Notes under the pieces: generated by a model
What the model saw: only the letters and a program-made list of their open reading frames with translations
Told to the model about the DNA's origin: nothing
Database searches by the model: none
Translations under genes and position numbers: made by a program
From: Epiperipatus broadwayi
Lineage: Eukaryota; Onychophora; Udeonychophora; Euonychophora; Peripatidae
Assembly (NCBI GenBank): GCA_028023455.1
Contig: JAQFVV010012405.1
Span: forward strand, 1,387,677 to 1,451,676
DNA: 64,000 bases
Direction: 5' to 3'
Shown here: piece after piece, positions 1-10,819 of the stretch
Position numbering within the stretch: the first letter of the stretch is position 1
How the letters are laid out: every line of letters starts with the position of its first letter

Positions 1-959
1 ATACAATCTTCTATGCATTTTTTTCCTATCTTCAAAATACTGGATGTTTTGCTTCTACAGATTCTTAATATTAGTAATTTTTCCAACTGAATTAAGCTTT
101 CCATAAACCAAAATATAACATTTTTTTTCTAAATTTATTCCTTCTACATTCCTCTTACTGCCAATTTTCTCATTATTCAACTCCATTAATTGTTAATTTA
201 TATATATGTTAAAACGAAGATTTGCACGGGTTAAATATCTTCATAACTTTCCTTTGATCCAGAAACAGTAGATGTATACAAATTTCATCTTTTCCTTTAA
301 AGTGTGGGCATTTATCAATTGGATCATAATAATTCACTCCTTTCCTCCTGATGCTTCAATCATCTCATATGTTACATATAAAGCTCGCAAACAAGCTTTA
401 TATATAACATTTGTAAATACAAGCTTATTAAATTAGGTCATGTGACATCTGACTATTTTTTTGTAATTATCGAATATATTCTTTATCAAAGAGCTAAAAT
501 ATATTTTTAGTCCTTTGATAATGATTATATGATGATATAATCAAAATGTCACAAAAGAAGAAATGGACATTAATGATTCCGTGATACACAATGAAATTCT
601 ATAACAAAAACGTAATATTTGTAAGGATAGTGATTTTTGTTATTTGGAAATAAACGAACTTCAGAAAAATCACTATGATCATCAAATTAACTACCATATC
701 TACAACACAGTTTCTTTCACAATAATTATGACTACTTTTATCCCCATGTATCATTTCAACAAAAAATAATGTCGGACCTCTTGACATAAAGCATATGAAT
801 TCATTAAAATTTATATTATTAATTTTATTCCAGAAATGGTAAAAATAATTAATAAAAAATTATTACTAAAAAGTTAATGTGATTTCTGTGGTGCAATATA
901 TAATAGCTGCTAGCATAATCACAAAAGTAAATGTTTACTTTTCATCACTATAACAGAAG
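1..959. other. AT-rich DNA without recognisable gene
   Basis: Both strands are full of stops and no frame resembles a known protein. I see only low-complexity AT-rich sequence and short homopolymer runs. Small open frames here are unsupported. Confidence 0.6.
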
Positions 960-1330
960 TCTCCAAGAATTGATCACCTTCTTCACATAAACAACTCCTA
1001 CAAGCCTATCTATCCATCTTAAATACAAAAAGCTGCCAAATACTTTTCTATGTCTTACTAAAAATATGTTCTATTATTACTCATCTCGTTTTAATTTTTT
1101 TATGACTGCTTCCATCATAATTTTAACCAACTTCCAAAATATTTAAAAACACCGACCTGATCTATAACCCTGCCCAAGGATCAATGTTAAACTTTGATTC
1201 TATTCTCATTTCAAACTTATTATACATTCTATCATTTCCAACTTAATATTTAAACAATTTTCTCCCCCTCCTCTCCAATTTTAACTCTGTCTTTATCAAA
1301 TCAGCAACCATTTTCCAACTCAGTTAAATG
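960..1330 (-). mobile_element. Decayed LINE reverse-transcriptase remnant (C-terminal part)
   Basis: Translating the minus strand in pieces gives FKYFGSW (around 1130-1150) followed, after a one-base shift, by YDGSSHKKIKTR. This matches the F-K-Y-L-G-x-x-x-x-x-D-G-x-x-x-x-E-I-x-x-R-I stretch that follows the reverse-transcriptase palm in RTE-like LINEs. Several stops and frameshifts mean it cannot encode a protein. It is more diverged than the other RTE copies of the window and may belong to a different family. The call rests on this one motif, so the borders are approximate. Confidence 0.4.
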
Positions 1331-1430
1331 AATACTAAACAAACAAACAAAAAAAAGAATGGTTATTTCTCCTTAAGCCAATAAACATCATATGATCACT
1401 ATTTATTATGTTTGCTCTTAACTGTTATTA

Positions 1431-1683
1431 AAACAGGCAAAACTCTATATGTATTGCCACTCAGTGCAAGCCAGAGTAATCAATGGATGCCAGAAGGCTT
1501 GTGCATAAAATCCCATCTAGTGCCTACTCATCCACACTGACGAAGGCCACAAGCCAGAAACTAGTCTGGGGATATTGGATGAGTAGGCACTAGATGGAGA
1601 TTTTATGCACAAGCCTTCTGGCATCCATTGATTACTCAGGCTTGCACTGAGTGGCAATACATATAGAGAGTTTTGCCTGTTTT
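1431..1683. repeat. Foldback element, repeat family E (long inverted repeat)
   Basis: The left arm 1431-1534 and right arm 1576-1683 are near-identical inverted copies of about 105 bases, with only a few mismatches and small indels, around a spacer of about 40 bases. The outer ends read AAACAGGCAAAACTC and its complement. The arm sequence (GTGCAAGCC, then AATCAATGGATGC, then TAGTGCCTACTCATCCA) recurs at 39957-40138 and, inverted, at 51965-52150, where it is not a perfect palindrome. This copy therefore looks like a rearranged inverted duplication of family E. The spacer is the hammerhead-like core annotated separately; the arms would act as its extended stem I. No clear target duplication was seen. 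Confidence 0.85.
1522..1590 (+). ncRNA. Hammerhead-ribozyme-like motif (family E, core intact)
   Basis: CTGACGA at 1537-1543 is followed by an extra A, a 3-bp hairpin GGC-CACAA-GCC (1545-1555), one A, GAAA (1557-1560), CTAG, and the triplet GTC ending at 1566, the predicted cleavage point. Stem I would start with CA (1535-1536) pairing TG (1567-1568), then, after a 7-base bulge, CTCATCCA pairs TGGATGAG. Stem III is the short self-complementary ACTAGT. Stem II GGC:GCC replaces AGC:GTT of the copy at 40028-40071, a pairing-preserving change. The extra A after the first box departs from the usual core; a natural viroid hammerhead (CChMVd) is known to tolerate one there. Activity is inferred, not shown. 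Confidence 0.55.
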
Positions 1684-2229
1684 TTTTTTTATTTCTCCTT
1701 AAAAATAAGTCGATTTAATTTTACATATATCATATTTTATGCCTTTCTTCTTTAAAATATACCAACAAAATAATCCAATCACACTATAAAAAGTCTTTTT
1801 CAGTCTATATAATAATATTATCTTCTCTTTATATATCTTTTCAATAATTATTCTCATTATTGCAATTGCATTTTTCGTTACTCTTTATTTTCTAAACCTA
1901 AATGGACTCTTCATTTACAATATCTATATACTACTTTAGTAGTTTTTATCAACCTTAGTCTCTGTACAAATGTGGTCTGTTTAAAATTGAAAAAATTCAA
2001 AAATTAGTATGCTTTGATTTTAAAGAGTTATTATCACTTACTAATTTGCAAAATATAGATAATTTGAAGAGATTGATCATATATTAATTAAAGCTTTATT
2101 TAATTAATTAAAAAATATGAAATACAGGTGCCAGATAAGTACTCAATTTAAGTTGATAAAAATATTTACATAGATGATTTGAAAACGTTACAGATATATA
2201 AAATTTTTAAAGTTGAGTGCCATATCTCA
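1684..2229. other. AT-rich DNA, no gene seen
   Basis: Begins with the T-run abutting the foldback element. A near-palindrome of TTAATTAA units around AAAGCTTT lies at about 2083-2110. Nothing else is recognisable. Confidence 0.55.
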
Positions 2230-2406
2230 TCTTGTCTCTAAATAATGGACTAGTCCAGATTCCATCTCATCTGGATTGGATTAAGCATTCATCAACATGA
2301 ACCTATGCCTATACAGATGGATAACACATAGGCAATGGCAAATACAGGCCAATAGACAATGATGCTCATTGAATTTGAATGTTTCCATTAAGGATGGGGA
2401 TCTGGG

Positions 2407-2440
2407 TATAAATAGTGACTCTTTTTGAAGGTAGGGTCAG
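2407..2440 (+). promoter_or_regulatory. TATA-type core promoter candidate
   Basis: TATAAATAG starts at 2407 and a TCAGAG initiator-like site has its A at 2439, 32 bases downstream, about the metazoan TATA-to-start spacing. The surrounding 600 bases are clearly less AT-rich than their flanks. The spacing is suggestive, but TATA-like strings are common by chance in DNA of this composition. It could also be the internal promoter of an old transposon. Confidence 0.25.
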
Positions 2441-2586
2441 AGAACTATTATCACAAAACTGAAAGACAGAATACACATTCTGACAAAACTATTGTCATGA
2501 AGCCGAAAGGCAGTATTCACGTTCTCCATAATTGTTTAGAGAGAACTATTGTCACATAACTGAAAGATAGAATCCCCATTCTCCAG
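2440..2586. repeat. Three imperfect tandem repeats of about 45 bases
   Basis: Units start near 2440, 2483 and 2539. Each follows the pattern ACTATTRTCA, then GAARSAGAATMC-like bases, then CATTCTCC-like bases. They lie directly downstream of the TATA candidate and would sit at the 5' end of any transcript from it. Function unknown. Confidence 0.6.
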
Positions 2587-2621
2587 ACAACAGTGGTTAC
2601 ATTAAACAGTTGATGCATTGA

Positions 2622-2987
2622 GATAAAGTCCATGTTCAGGACTGGAAGCTGCTAGAATCAAACATTGATAGAGGCAAGCTGACAAGTATAGTCAAAAGTG
2701 TCACCAGATCTATTCCCAAGGCAGGCTGCCAAATTACAGCTGGAAGTGGTAGGAAATTTATAAGGGCAATTGCAGTCCCTTCACCTATAGTTCATCCTAG
2801 AATTAGGACCTATACTTTGCCAAACAGTAGTAGGCAGAGTATAGGCATTATAAAATATATTGTAATTATGTGTGTATATTTGTTAACATGTTTCCTTACT
2901 AAATATATAAAATGTATTTATGTGCATTTGCGTTCATATATGAGTAAAAGAAATTCACTTATTTGTACACCTATGAGAATTTAAAAT
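2622..2987 (+). other. Stop-free frame of about 121 codons without an early ATG
   Basis: The frame is open from just after a TGA at 2619-2621 to a TAA near 2985. Its first half (about residues 1-75) is of mixed composition, including SIPKAGCQITAGSG and PIVHPRIRTYTLPN; its second half is hydrophobic and AT-driven. There is no ATG before residue 80. I do not recognise it. It may be an exon, an old transposon frame, or chance in a stretch of lower AT content. Confidence 0.2.
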
Positions 2988-2990
2988 ACT

Positions 2991-3199
2991 GCATAGGTGC
3001 TCTTGGAGAAAAAGAATTACAAAAAAAAAATGCCGATTGATGATGATATTATTTATAAGAATTTTTTTTTTTATCAATTCCAAGTTGTTAAATTTTTACA
3101 ATTTTAAATAAAATTTAAAACATTTTAAAAATGTGTTTTAACACTTAGCCATTTATAAACCAATAAAAATTAAACAACTGCACAAGGGTTCCTAATATT
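2991..3199. other. AT-rich DNA, nothing recognised
   Basis: Homopolymer runs and AT-rich sequence between the open stretch and the LINE remnant. Confidence 0.5.
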
Positions 3200-4130
3200 C
3201 AATCTATGCTGCCCAGTCAAATTATTCTTTTGATCTATATTTTACTGAACTGGGCATTTCATCTAATGAAATTATACATATTGAAAGAAAAACAGCTGGT
3301 CACTTTCCAGAGTCATAAATTAAATTACAAAATCAGCGAATAATCTAAAATCCTTTTATTCATTATCTTTAATAAATCTAATAAAATCTCACTAATTTCT
3401 TAAAATTTGCCAACCTATATCTCACTATTGCTTTTACAACCTTTTCTTTCATAGTACCATTTATTTTATCTTTATGTGTGAGATTTTCTTTTTTAAATGA
3501 CAAAGTTTGTCATCTTTATCATAATAAATTATATATATTCTTTGAATCTTTACAATATTTACATTTTCCTTCTTTACCATCAATCTATCATTCTTTTCTC
3601 CAATAATTCCTTCATTCTTGTGAGCTTTCTTTTTCTATCTCAATTGTTCTATTCTATTATAAGTTAAATCAAAATTTTCTTATAATTCCTCAATTTCTTT
3701 ACATTCCTCTTTTAGCCATACTTCTCCAGCTTTAAGTTTCAAATTTTATTTCATTATTAAGCTAATTGTGCTTTCTTCTAACTTCTTCACTATTTATATC
3801 ACTGTGCTCTATCTCTCACTGATATTTTATAAGTAATATCATCGCTAATCCAAAACTGGTGCTCTTTGCATTTTGCAAAATCTATTATCAAAACTAATAC
3901 TTCCTATTTTTTTAAAATGTTCTTTGAATATTTTCTACCTATAATTTAATTCATCATTTAGCTTTTTATCTACATTAATTTTCTTATTCTGGAAACCTTC
4001 CTTAGTATTCCTTTTCAATTTCTCAACTAACTAAATACTTTTTCCTCATCTAAAAGAGAATATCAATTTCATTATTATCAAGTCATGATACAAATCTATT
4101 GTTTACATGCAATGTTAGCATTCCCAAATC
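3200..4130 (-). mobile_element. Decayed LINE remnant: region between endonuclease and reverse transcriptase
   Basis: On the minus strand, broken frames give, in order, HQFWISDDITYKI, then WLKEECKEIEEL, then HKNEGIIGEKNDRLM, then NLIYDSGK (plus positions about 3303-3325), and finally a weak match to the IPKKPGA-like start of the reverse transcriptase. This order (PWISDEI-like, W-L-x-E-x-C-x-E-I-E, D-x-x-G, IYDSG-x-x-P) is that of a LINE ORF2 leading into the reverse transcriptase. Many stops and shifts make it an old, dead copy. It is not the same family as the RTE copies at 24 and 44 kb. Confidence 0.6.
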
Positions 4131-4362
4131 TATTCAGAAACAAATCATAATCAAAATAAAATATATTCTTATTTCCTAAAGCTTTCAAAGTCTAAATATC
4201 CATCATAAAATGTTTAAACTATTTATGCATAATCACATTATTTTTCAACAAAAATGTATAAACGTTTCACCTCTGCAGCATATTCATCATCTCTTTTTGT
4301 TCCATCACAACATTCTAATTCATTATTACCATTATACAGCTATTTTATCTACACTGTGTACC

Positions 4363-4818
4363 AGCAGAAAGATGATTGGTTTTCTTTCCAAGCTATTTGT
4401 AGCGCCATCCTATAATTTAACTATCCATCACAACAAATTTTAAAGCACATGCATGTGAATCATGAATTATGGCATGAAATGTGACAGGGTATTTCATATG
4501 TTAATCCACTATGGAACAATATGCTAATGCTAAATTTTACCTTAACATTTGCAATGTTTCAAACTGTATATGATAGTGAACCAATGAGTAGCAAGAATGT
4601 TTCCAAGTGATTTGCAAGATTTTGTAATGCCAGAGAGAGCATGAAAATATAAAATAGATTCACATTTCATGTTGTAATTTATAATCCAGACACATATGCA
4701 CTTTAAAAGTTTTGTGGCAAATACTAAATCATATTGTTATTTAACATATATATTCATTTAGAGATAGAACTGTAGGTAGCTTGGGTAGAGAACCAGTCAT
4801 CTTTTCATTGGGACATAT
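4363..4818. mobile_element. Terminal-inverted-repeat element, family T (copy 1)
   Basis: The two ends are inverted copies for about 50 bases: the left end has AAGATGATTGG then CCAAGCTATTTGT, and the complement of the right end has AAAAGATGACTGG then CCAAGCTACCTAC. The interior matches a second element at 17576-18095 (shared TTCAAACTGTATATGAT and TTTGCAAGATTTTGT blocks). Non-coding and about 455 bases, so non-autonomous, MITE-like. No target duplication was identified, so the superfamily is open. Confidence 0.65.
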
Positions 4819-5018
4819 ACATATAAACAATAGTTGTCCTTTCTCTATTCTAGCATTTCAGGCTAATAACTTGATAGTAAAAAAAAAAGATGTAAATAGT
4901 TTCTGGATGAAAAACTGCATTGATCCAGCTCTGGCGATAAAAATTTTATTACCAGCTAACACACACTGAAAACTGTTTTTGTTTACAATAAATAAATAAA
5001 TCACCAACTCTGTTCCAA
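4819..5018. other. AT-rich spacer
   Basis: Nothing recognised. Confidence 0.5.
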
Positions 5019-5349
5019 ATGTAAATATCCAACATGTATATAAATATTACAGAGAGTAAAAAAAAATTAAATAAAAAATAAATACTAATTCACTAAGCAC
5101 TTTGTTATGAGCCTAATGATAGGAAGAGGAAAAGAGGCTTGGTTTATTGCTAGGTCTAATGATGTCATTAATTAATGTAATAGGAGGGTCTCATTGAGCA
5201 TTCACTGGAATATTAACTGTTCAGTTTAATAAATTAGTCACCATGAATCTGATATAGAGTATCGAAAGCACTTGGTGAATTAGTATTTATTTTTTACTTT
5301 AAAATGTTTTACTCTGTGCAATATTTATATATGTGTTGAATACTTTAAT
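5019..5349. mobile_element. MITE-like element with about 85-base inverted ends
   Basis: The left arm 5019-5103 and right arm 5265-5349 are inverted copies (for instance ATAAATACTAATTCAC and its complement next to AAGCACTT and AAGTGCTT; outer parts share AACATGTATATAAATATT-like sequence). The centre of about 160 bases is unrelated and non-coding. Arms differ by a few substitutions, so it is not very recent. Only one copy was seen in the window. Confidence 0.7.
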
Positions 5350-6061
5350 AAACAAAAAATTATCAAATAATGATTTAATGGTATTTTATACATTCTTTTG
5401 AAAAGATATTACATACTTTATTTCATCATCATCATTACCATTTGGCAATTGCACTCTAATATTCCTTTCAGAATAACCAAGAATTTATCATTAATAGGAG
5501 AAAGATTCTTGAACCTAAAATGATACTTGAATAAGTTTGCTATTACTCTCCTAATCTTTTTTACTTTTCTCTTTACAATGGATCTGTTTCATCTCGCTAC
5601 TCATATATCTAACTTTTTTATTTCTATTTCTGACAGTAAACTGAGTTTACTTCAAGTCTTCTTTAGCCTAACTATAGTTACATAATCCACACTTGTAATA
5701 TATGCATATTTAATTTCAATGGCAGTGTTATATACAGTATTAATAAATTAATACAATCTGTTCTAAGAAATAACACTTTGAATAATTTTCCATTTCCTTT
5801 CCCCTACAAACACAAATATATCTTCAAAATCATCTCTCCTATCAAATAATCTAAAGATTTATAATTTTATATTTCACTAACTACACACTTTTAAATCAAT
5901 GGAATTTAAAGACTTTAAAAAAAAGCACTTAAATTAAAAAAAAAGCTAAAGCATCTAAAAAATAGTCAAGTTGTTTTTTTTATTTATTTAGTAATTTCAT
6001 GCAATAAATAGACTACTAACACAGACTTGATTTAAAATATATTTTACAAAAAAAATTTTTA
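5350..6061. other. AT-rich DNA, no gene seen
   Basis: Includes a short (CAT)n at about 5425. It resembles the tail of a minus-strand RTE copy, but I found no RTE sequence next to it. Confidence 0.5.
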
Positions 6062-6199
6062 CATGTGCATAGGGTGTCCATATTTCCATAGGGCCTAACC
6101 GGGACATATGGCCAAAAAAAAAAAAAAAAACTTCATTGAAAATTATTGTATATTTTAGTACAAAATAAAGAAAAATCACAAAACATATAATCACATTTA

Positions 6200-6480
6200 C
6201 ATTAGTAACAATATAAATATAGGGGACTTGAACATAGACACTCAAACTCTCTTCAACTATCCGCACTATCTCATACCACTGATATACATGACCACACACA
6301 TGTAGAAAAGATAAATAATCGCAAATATACATATTTCATGCTGAACCAGTACTTATCAGTTGGCCCAGATTATCTTCTCCCACACATATATATAAACAGT
6401 GTTCAGTTTATATTAAGATAGCAAATCTTCACATTTTAATGGACAGGCAACTCTTCAGCCATCCATACCATTGAAAATCT
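6200..6480 (-). mobile_element. SINE-like repeat family C, nested in the hAT element
   Basis: The same sequence occurs at 49083-49245 and, inverted, at 36757-37045. Read on the minus strand it carries a hammerhead-like motif, then a tRNA-like stretch ending in a B-box-like GTTCAAGTCCCC (plus 6219-6230). A piece homologous to the 3' part of the 49-kb copy (GCTTAATTGTAAATATA, 6662-6678) lies inverted nearby, so the copy is rearranged. Old and diverged. Confidence 0.65.
6320..6366 (-). ncRNA. Hammerhead-like motif (family C, damaged core)
   Basis: Minus strand: CTGATAA (6359 down to 6353) with the essential G of CUGAUGA changed to A, then a 15-base hairpin region, GAAA (6337-6334), and a self-complementary stem III ATATGTAT followed by A and TTTGC. 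The flanking GCCAA can pair TTTGC at four of five positions. It is clearly the same structure as the intact motif at 49177-49220 but is predicted to be inactive. Confidence 0.5.
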
Positions 6481-7038
6481 GACGATGGAAAGCCCAAATC
6501 CCATGCTGATGCCAATATTATTGCCATGCCCATGTTGACCTTAAGTCACTCTAACCCCTCATGTATAGGACCTTATCCATTTAAATACATAGAAGAAGGA
6601 TGGGTACAAAGCAGGCTTAATGTGTAAGATTTGAAATACAAGCATTCTTCATATACCTGGAGCTTAATTGTAAATATATTAGTAACAATATATTCATTTT
6701 GTAATATAAACAATTGTTTGTATTCATATATTATCTATCAAAACAAAATCACAAACTGAAATCACATATTACTAATGTAGCAAATTAACGGGGATGGGGG
6801 AGGCACTTCCGTTTTGGGAAAATTACTGATTAACCAATCAAAAAATTAATTATAAATATTAAATGAATAAATATTAATTTAAAATAAAAATTAAATATAA
6901 AGTTGAAATTAAAAGTTAAAAAATAAAAGTAAAAATACAAATGAGTGGTAAAGAAAACCGGAACAATTAAAAATACTTTTTTTTTCCCCACTGGACAAAT
7001 ATGGGAAAACCGGGACGTATGAACACCCTGCATGTGCA

Positions 7039-7757
7039 CAATACATCCAAGTGAAAAATTAATATTAATTTATATGAAGTATATTTATTAATTAGATAAA
7101 TACAGAAATAGTCTCTCTGTATTCATGGACTTATTAAAAGTTTCAATTCTGGTTTAAAAAAATATTAAATAAAAACAAATTATATATCCATAAAACTAAT
7201 TCATAATTTTTTTATGCATACCAAATTATGTGAGCAACATCATAATGCATTTCTCATTTAGCCATTTTTGAATTTTGCACATTCAATCTGTCATGCTCTT
7301 ATTACTCTTTCTGGGCAACCTGCATTCTTCTAACTTTTTTTATCAATTATTTTTGTTGCTTTCATGAAATGGGTATAATTTAAAAATTAAATTACATTGA
7401 TGTGTGTATACAGATTAACATATTTATCATATAGGGTTTGCTATTATCTGTGTTTTTGCTACTCTCAGAAAACATTGCAACCAAATAAGTTGAAGTGGAC
7501 CTTAGACCATCCAGAGATCTCATACCCTAATCATTAATACCAGCTCCTAATTTCCTCCGCTTCCACTAGTCCCGTTTTCCATGGATAATAAATCTAGTTT
7601 AGTATGTAAACACTCCAGGGCGATTAAGTAACTATATTACCAAACTAAAATTACGATCAGGTGATTAAAGTGATCTGACTTTCACAATTCTTAAGCATTT
7701 ACTTACATTTCTCAAAGTATTTTTTTTTTTTATGTTTTTAGTATCTAAAGTTTTTAC
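7039..7757. other. AT-rich DNA, no gene seen
   Basis: A short stretch at about 7480-7620 is less AT-rich, but no frame or motif was recognised there. Confidence 0.5.
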
Positions 7758-7849
7758 TTTGCGGAAAGAAAAATAAAATCCCACCATTCCTACAGCGGCG
7801 ATAGGAGTCAGCTCGTAATTAACACACCCTAAGCTTCTTTTTACGCATT
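7758..7849 (-). other. Candidate internal exon (minus strand)
   Basis: On the minus strand a pyrimidine-rich run ending in TTTAAAG precedes a 92-base segment of low AT content that ends in CCGCAAA followed by GTAAAAAC, a plausible splice donor. In the open frame it reads CVNYELTPIAAVGMVG followed by FYFSFRK, a possible single membrane helix followed by basic residues. I do not recognise the protein. It may be a real small exon, a pseudogene piece, or chance. Confidence 0.2.
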
Positions 7850-9504
7850 CTTTAAAGGCGAAGAATAAACACACAACCACATTATGGAGCATTTGCTATT
7901 ATCTTAAGCTTAACTGCATAAAGATAGATTTGAGCTATGCACGCACACATATATTCACAAGCAATATATACATAATAATAATAGTATTACTTTTTAAACT
8001 CACTGCACGTATTCGTTAATGGCTCATTTCTAGCTAAACTCACTGTTTACAGTATATTAGCAATAAATTAATTAATCCTTCTAAAGTGTAAATATGAAGT
8101 TGAAAAAAAAACAACTAACATGACAGATATTAATGAGCTCCATAGAAACAAAAATATTAACTTCCTCTTAAAAACTTTTTGAACTTGGAGTAATCAACCG
8201 AATTATTATTTTAAAATATGAAAATTTAATTCGAAATGCTACAGTTAGAATATTAAATAGAAGCGGCTGAGCTCAGTAATTTTCATATCCGGTTAAACGA
8301 GTTTCAACACTATTATTAAACAATTAAAAGTAGATATAATATGTTCATTAGTAGAGGATTATTGGATTAAATCTTACCGATAGCCTTAACTGGGATTCAC
8401 TGCCTAAAAGGAAAAATTAAACTGGAAATAGTTCTCCCCCTCATCCCACATTTTTTTTTGTTCAGTTACTACAATCTTATAAATCACAGAATCTCATTAA
8501 AAGCTCCCTCGCTCTCTTTTCCCCCCTTCTTCTTCCAAAAACCTGGTCATCATTAATATTATAAACATTATAAATAACTCACAGTTCACTTACAGATAAC
8601 AAAGCTAACCTGTACTCTGTCAAAAAGTAAAAAAAAAAAAAGAATTTATAACTTCTCTCGAAGTAACACCATTTTTCTTCCAGTAAAAGTATCTTTGATG
8701 CAGGTATGGAATACAACATATTTTATTTGGATTTTAAATTAAAATGTAATATTTATTATTAATTATTTTAATATCCTAACGATTTCTCCCCCACACCCAC
8801 TCCAAAGAATGAATATAAATTATTCATTGCAAATGTGATTTTTTTTTTTTAATGGTTTATTTACAAAGGTTTTAAATATAAAGTGTACTATTAATCACAT
8901 TTCATTTGGACGATGATTCATTCGGACTTAAAATTTTAATAACTATTGCAGAAATGCATTCTTAAACGCACATCAATCATTTTTTTGTTTTCAGCTTTGT
9001 GTACACAAAACTATCAAAACCAAATTCCAATTGCTAATTTCTTTCTTGCACACACACAAATCTTTTTAAAACTGTAGATAATTAGGGCTATACTCACACA
9101 TTTAACCCCTCTCCCCCAAGGTTCCATAAAGTTGTAGATTTCTCAACCAGAGTAAAATGCATATCTTAAAACTTTTTGTTCAATTCAAGTTCAAAGGTTC
9201 TGCTATATCTTTGGGTTACATGCTGGTACCTGAAAATGCCTGTGCATATTAAATATGGTTTACCAGATAATGATATAAACAGTTCAATAACTTAATAAAA
9301 CCTCATGCTGTTTAATACAATGATGGAGTTGAAGAATCTAAAGGTTTCTAGATTGGTTCCTAAACTCAAATGGTCTCTTTGATGCTTGAAATTCACATGC
9401 AACTAACCAGACTATAAGTATAATCACTTTAAAATCTATCTAAATTAAATTCTCCCATTAATAGTTCATATTATTATAGTAATAATCACACACAAATCAA
9501 ATGG
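7850..9504. other. AT-rich non-coding DNA
   Basis: Only homopolymer runs and short hairpins were seen. No repeat family of the window was recognised here. Confidence 0.5.
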
Positions 9505-9625
9505 TTCTATTGCTTGGGTATTGATAAGAAGTTTGAATGTTGGGAGTGCCAAACTGGAATCAATCTGAGGATCTTATGTTCCAGAATCTGATATTCTACC
9601 CACTGCACTAAATCATGTAGGGCCT
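9505..9625 (-). mobile_element. tRNA-derived SINE family A
   Basis: The complement contains TTAGTGCAGTGGGTAG, an A-box-like sequence, and GATTGATTCCAG, a B-box-like sequence, at tRNA-like spacing, preceded by GGCCCTACATGA. Related copies on the same strand lie at 29915-29985, 35145-35245, 42262-42372, 42445-42572 and 46925-47045. No full cloverleaf can be drawn, so this is a SINE rather than a tRNA gene. Confidence 0.6.
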
Positions 9626-9754
9626 AAAAATTATAAATAAGAGCAGCACCCTATTCTTTTGCTATGTATAATAAAGCTGTTAATCAATTATTAACAGAAG
9701 TGCATTTAAATCTTGTCTTCAGACTATTTCTAGCTTTTCCCTTTATCAAGAAGG

Positions 9755-9810
9755 CTTGGGGTTACCCATTTAATAAACTACCTTCTTGGGGTTACGCATT
9801 TAATAAACTA
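9755..9810. repeat. Short tandem duplication, 30-base period
   Basis: CTTGGGGTTACCCATTTAAT and the bases after it (9755-9780) are repeated at 9785-9810 with one mismatch. Confidence 0.8.
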
Positions 9811-9954
9811 ATGAAATAAGTGATTTCTTATTATTAATCATAATTTTTTTTAAAAATGACGTCAAACAAAGAATTTAAATAGAAAAAAAAAATACAGTCA
9901 ATCACAATGGATTAGCACAAATGTTGGCTCAGTTTATCTAACCAATTTTTTTTT

Positions 9955-10040
9955 TTTTTAATTAACTTTCTACGATTGGGAATTGATTCAAGAATCTTTA
10001 ATTCGTGAGTTCATTATTTTGACATTAAACAATATGGAGC
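9955..10040 (-). mobile_element. tRNA-like SINE fragment
   Basis: GGGAATTGATTCAAGAATC and the following bases resemble an antisense B-box half like that at 26660. It is short and diverged, next to a T-run. Confidence 0.35.
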
Positions 10041-10324
10041 AACAAAAAAACTATAACAGTTTATTTTGAATTATTTTGGCTAATATTGCAAACTGATTTT
10101 ATAATAATATCAACGAAAAATGATTCTGTTTCATGATCATTAATTCAATAATTTAAGAAATGCTGCATAAAGTAAACACAATATTCAATTATCCTCTATA
10201 ACATTCAATTAATTCTAGGATTAATTAAAGAACTTTGAGATATCATAATAAAAATATCTATGTGATGTGTCCACAAATTGGGAGATTGGGTGTGACCTGG
10301 GTGAACATAAAAATTGTTTTCTTT

Positions 10325-10445
10325 TTAATCAACAAGCAGGCTCCAAGATTTTTTCTTTCCGGCTGATGTCCCATAACCAGCCCAGCTAATCATCCAATAT
10401 TAGTAGTTAAATTGGTATCTAACTATTATTAGATAAAAGATAAAC
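10325..10445 (+). repeat. Unclassified repeat, family F (copy 1)
   Basis: GGCTCCAAGATTTTTTCTTT followed later by TATCTAACTATTATTAG is matched at 18880-18990 by GGCTGAGATTTTTCTTGAG and TATCTAGCTACTTCC in the same order and spacing. Nature unknown. Confidence 0.4.
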
Positions 10446-10819
10446 TTCTCCCAAGTTAATATTCTGGGATAAATAGATGAGTGTTGCTTGTAAAACAAGA
10501 AAAAGCATATTGTAGTATGATGAGGCCTTCATCAGTGGTAAGAAAAATGTATTCCTACAGGCATTGAACCCATGATTTATACTTACTATTAGAAAACTAA
10601 CATTTGACATAATCCCAGAAAGAAAAACCTTAATCTTCCCAAACATAATATATAATAATTATTGAATGAATAGAAGAAATAACTCATTACGTAAAGCAAA
10701 AGCAATGTCTTGAGTCAGTATATATGTATTTTATTTTTAAAAAGTATTTTAGGATTAAAAAGTTTATCTTAAAAATAAGTTTTTCTTGATTTAATTTACA
10801 TGCACTTATATGCAATTAC

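Larger units (their letters stand above)
6062..7038. mobile_element. hAT-like non-autonomous DNA transposon with 8-bp target duplication
   Basis: The element 6070-7030 is flanked by perfect 8-base direct repeats CATGTGCA (6062-6069 and 7031-7038), the duplication length typical of hAT transposons. Its ends are TAGGGTGTCCATA and, complementing the other side, CAGGGTGTTCATA, followed on both sides by CCGGGACATATGG-like or CGTCCCGGTTTTCC sequence and an A-run. Inside there is no transposase frame. A family C repeat (about 6200-6480) with a related inverted piece near 6625-6700 lies within it, so the hAT was itself a landing site. Confidence 0.8.

Noticed and set aside
10515-10545. CTGATGAAGGCC on the minus strand near 10535 as a family E ribozyme
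   Set aside because: The second box GAAA and the stems are absent.
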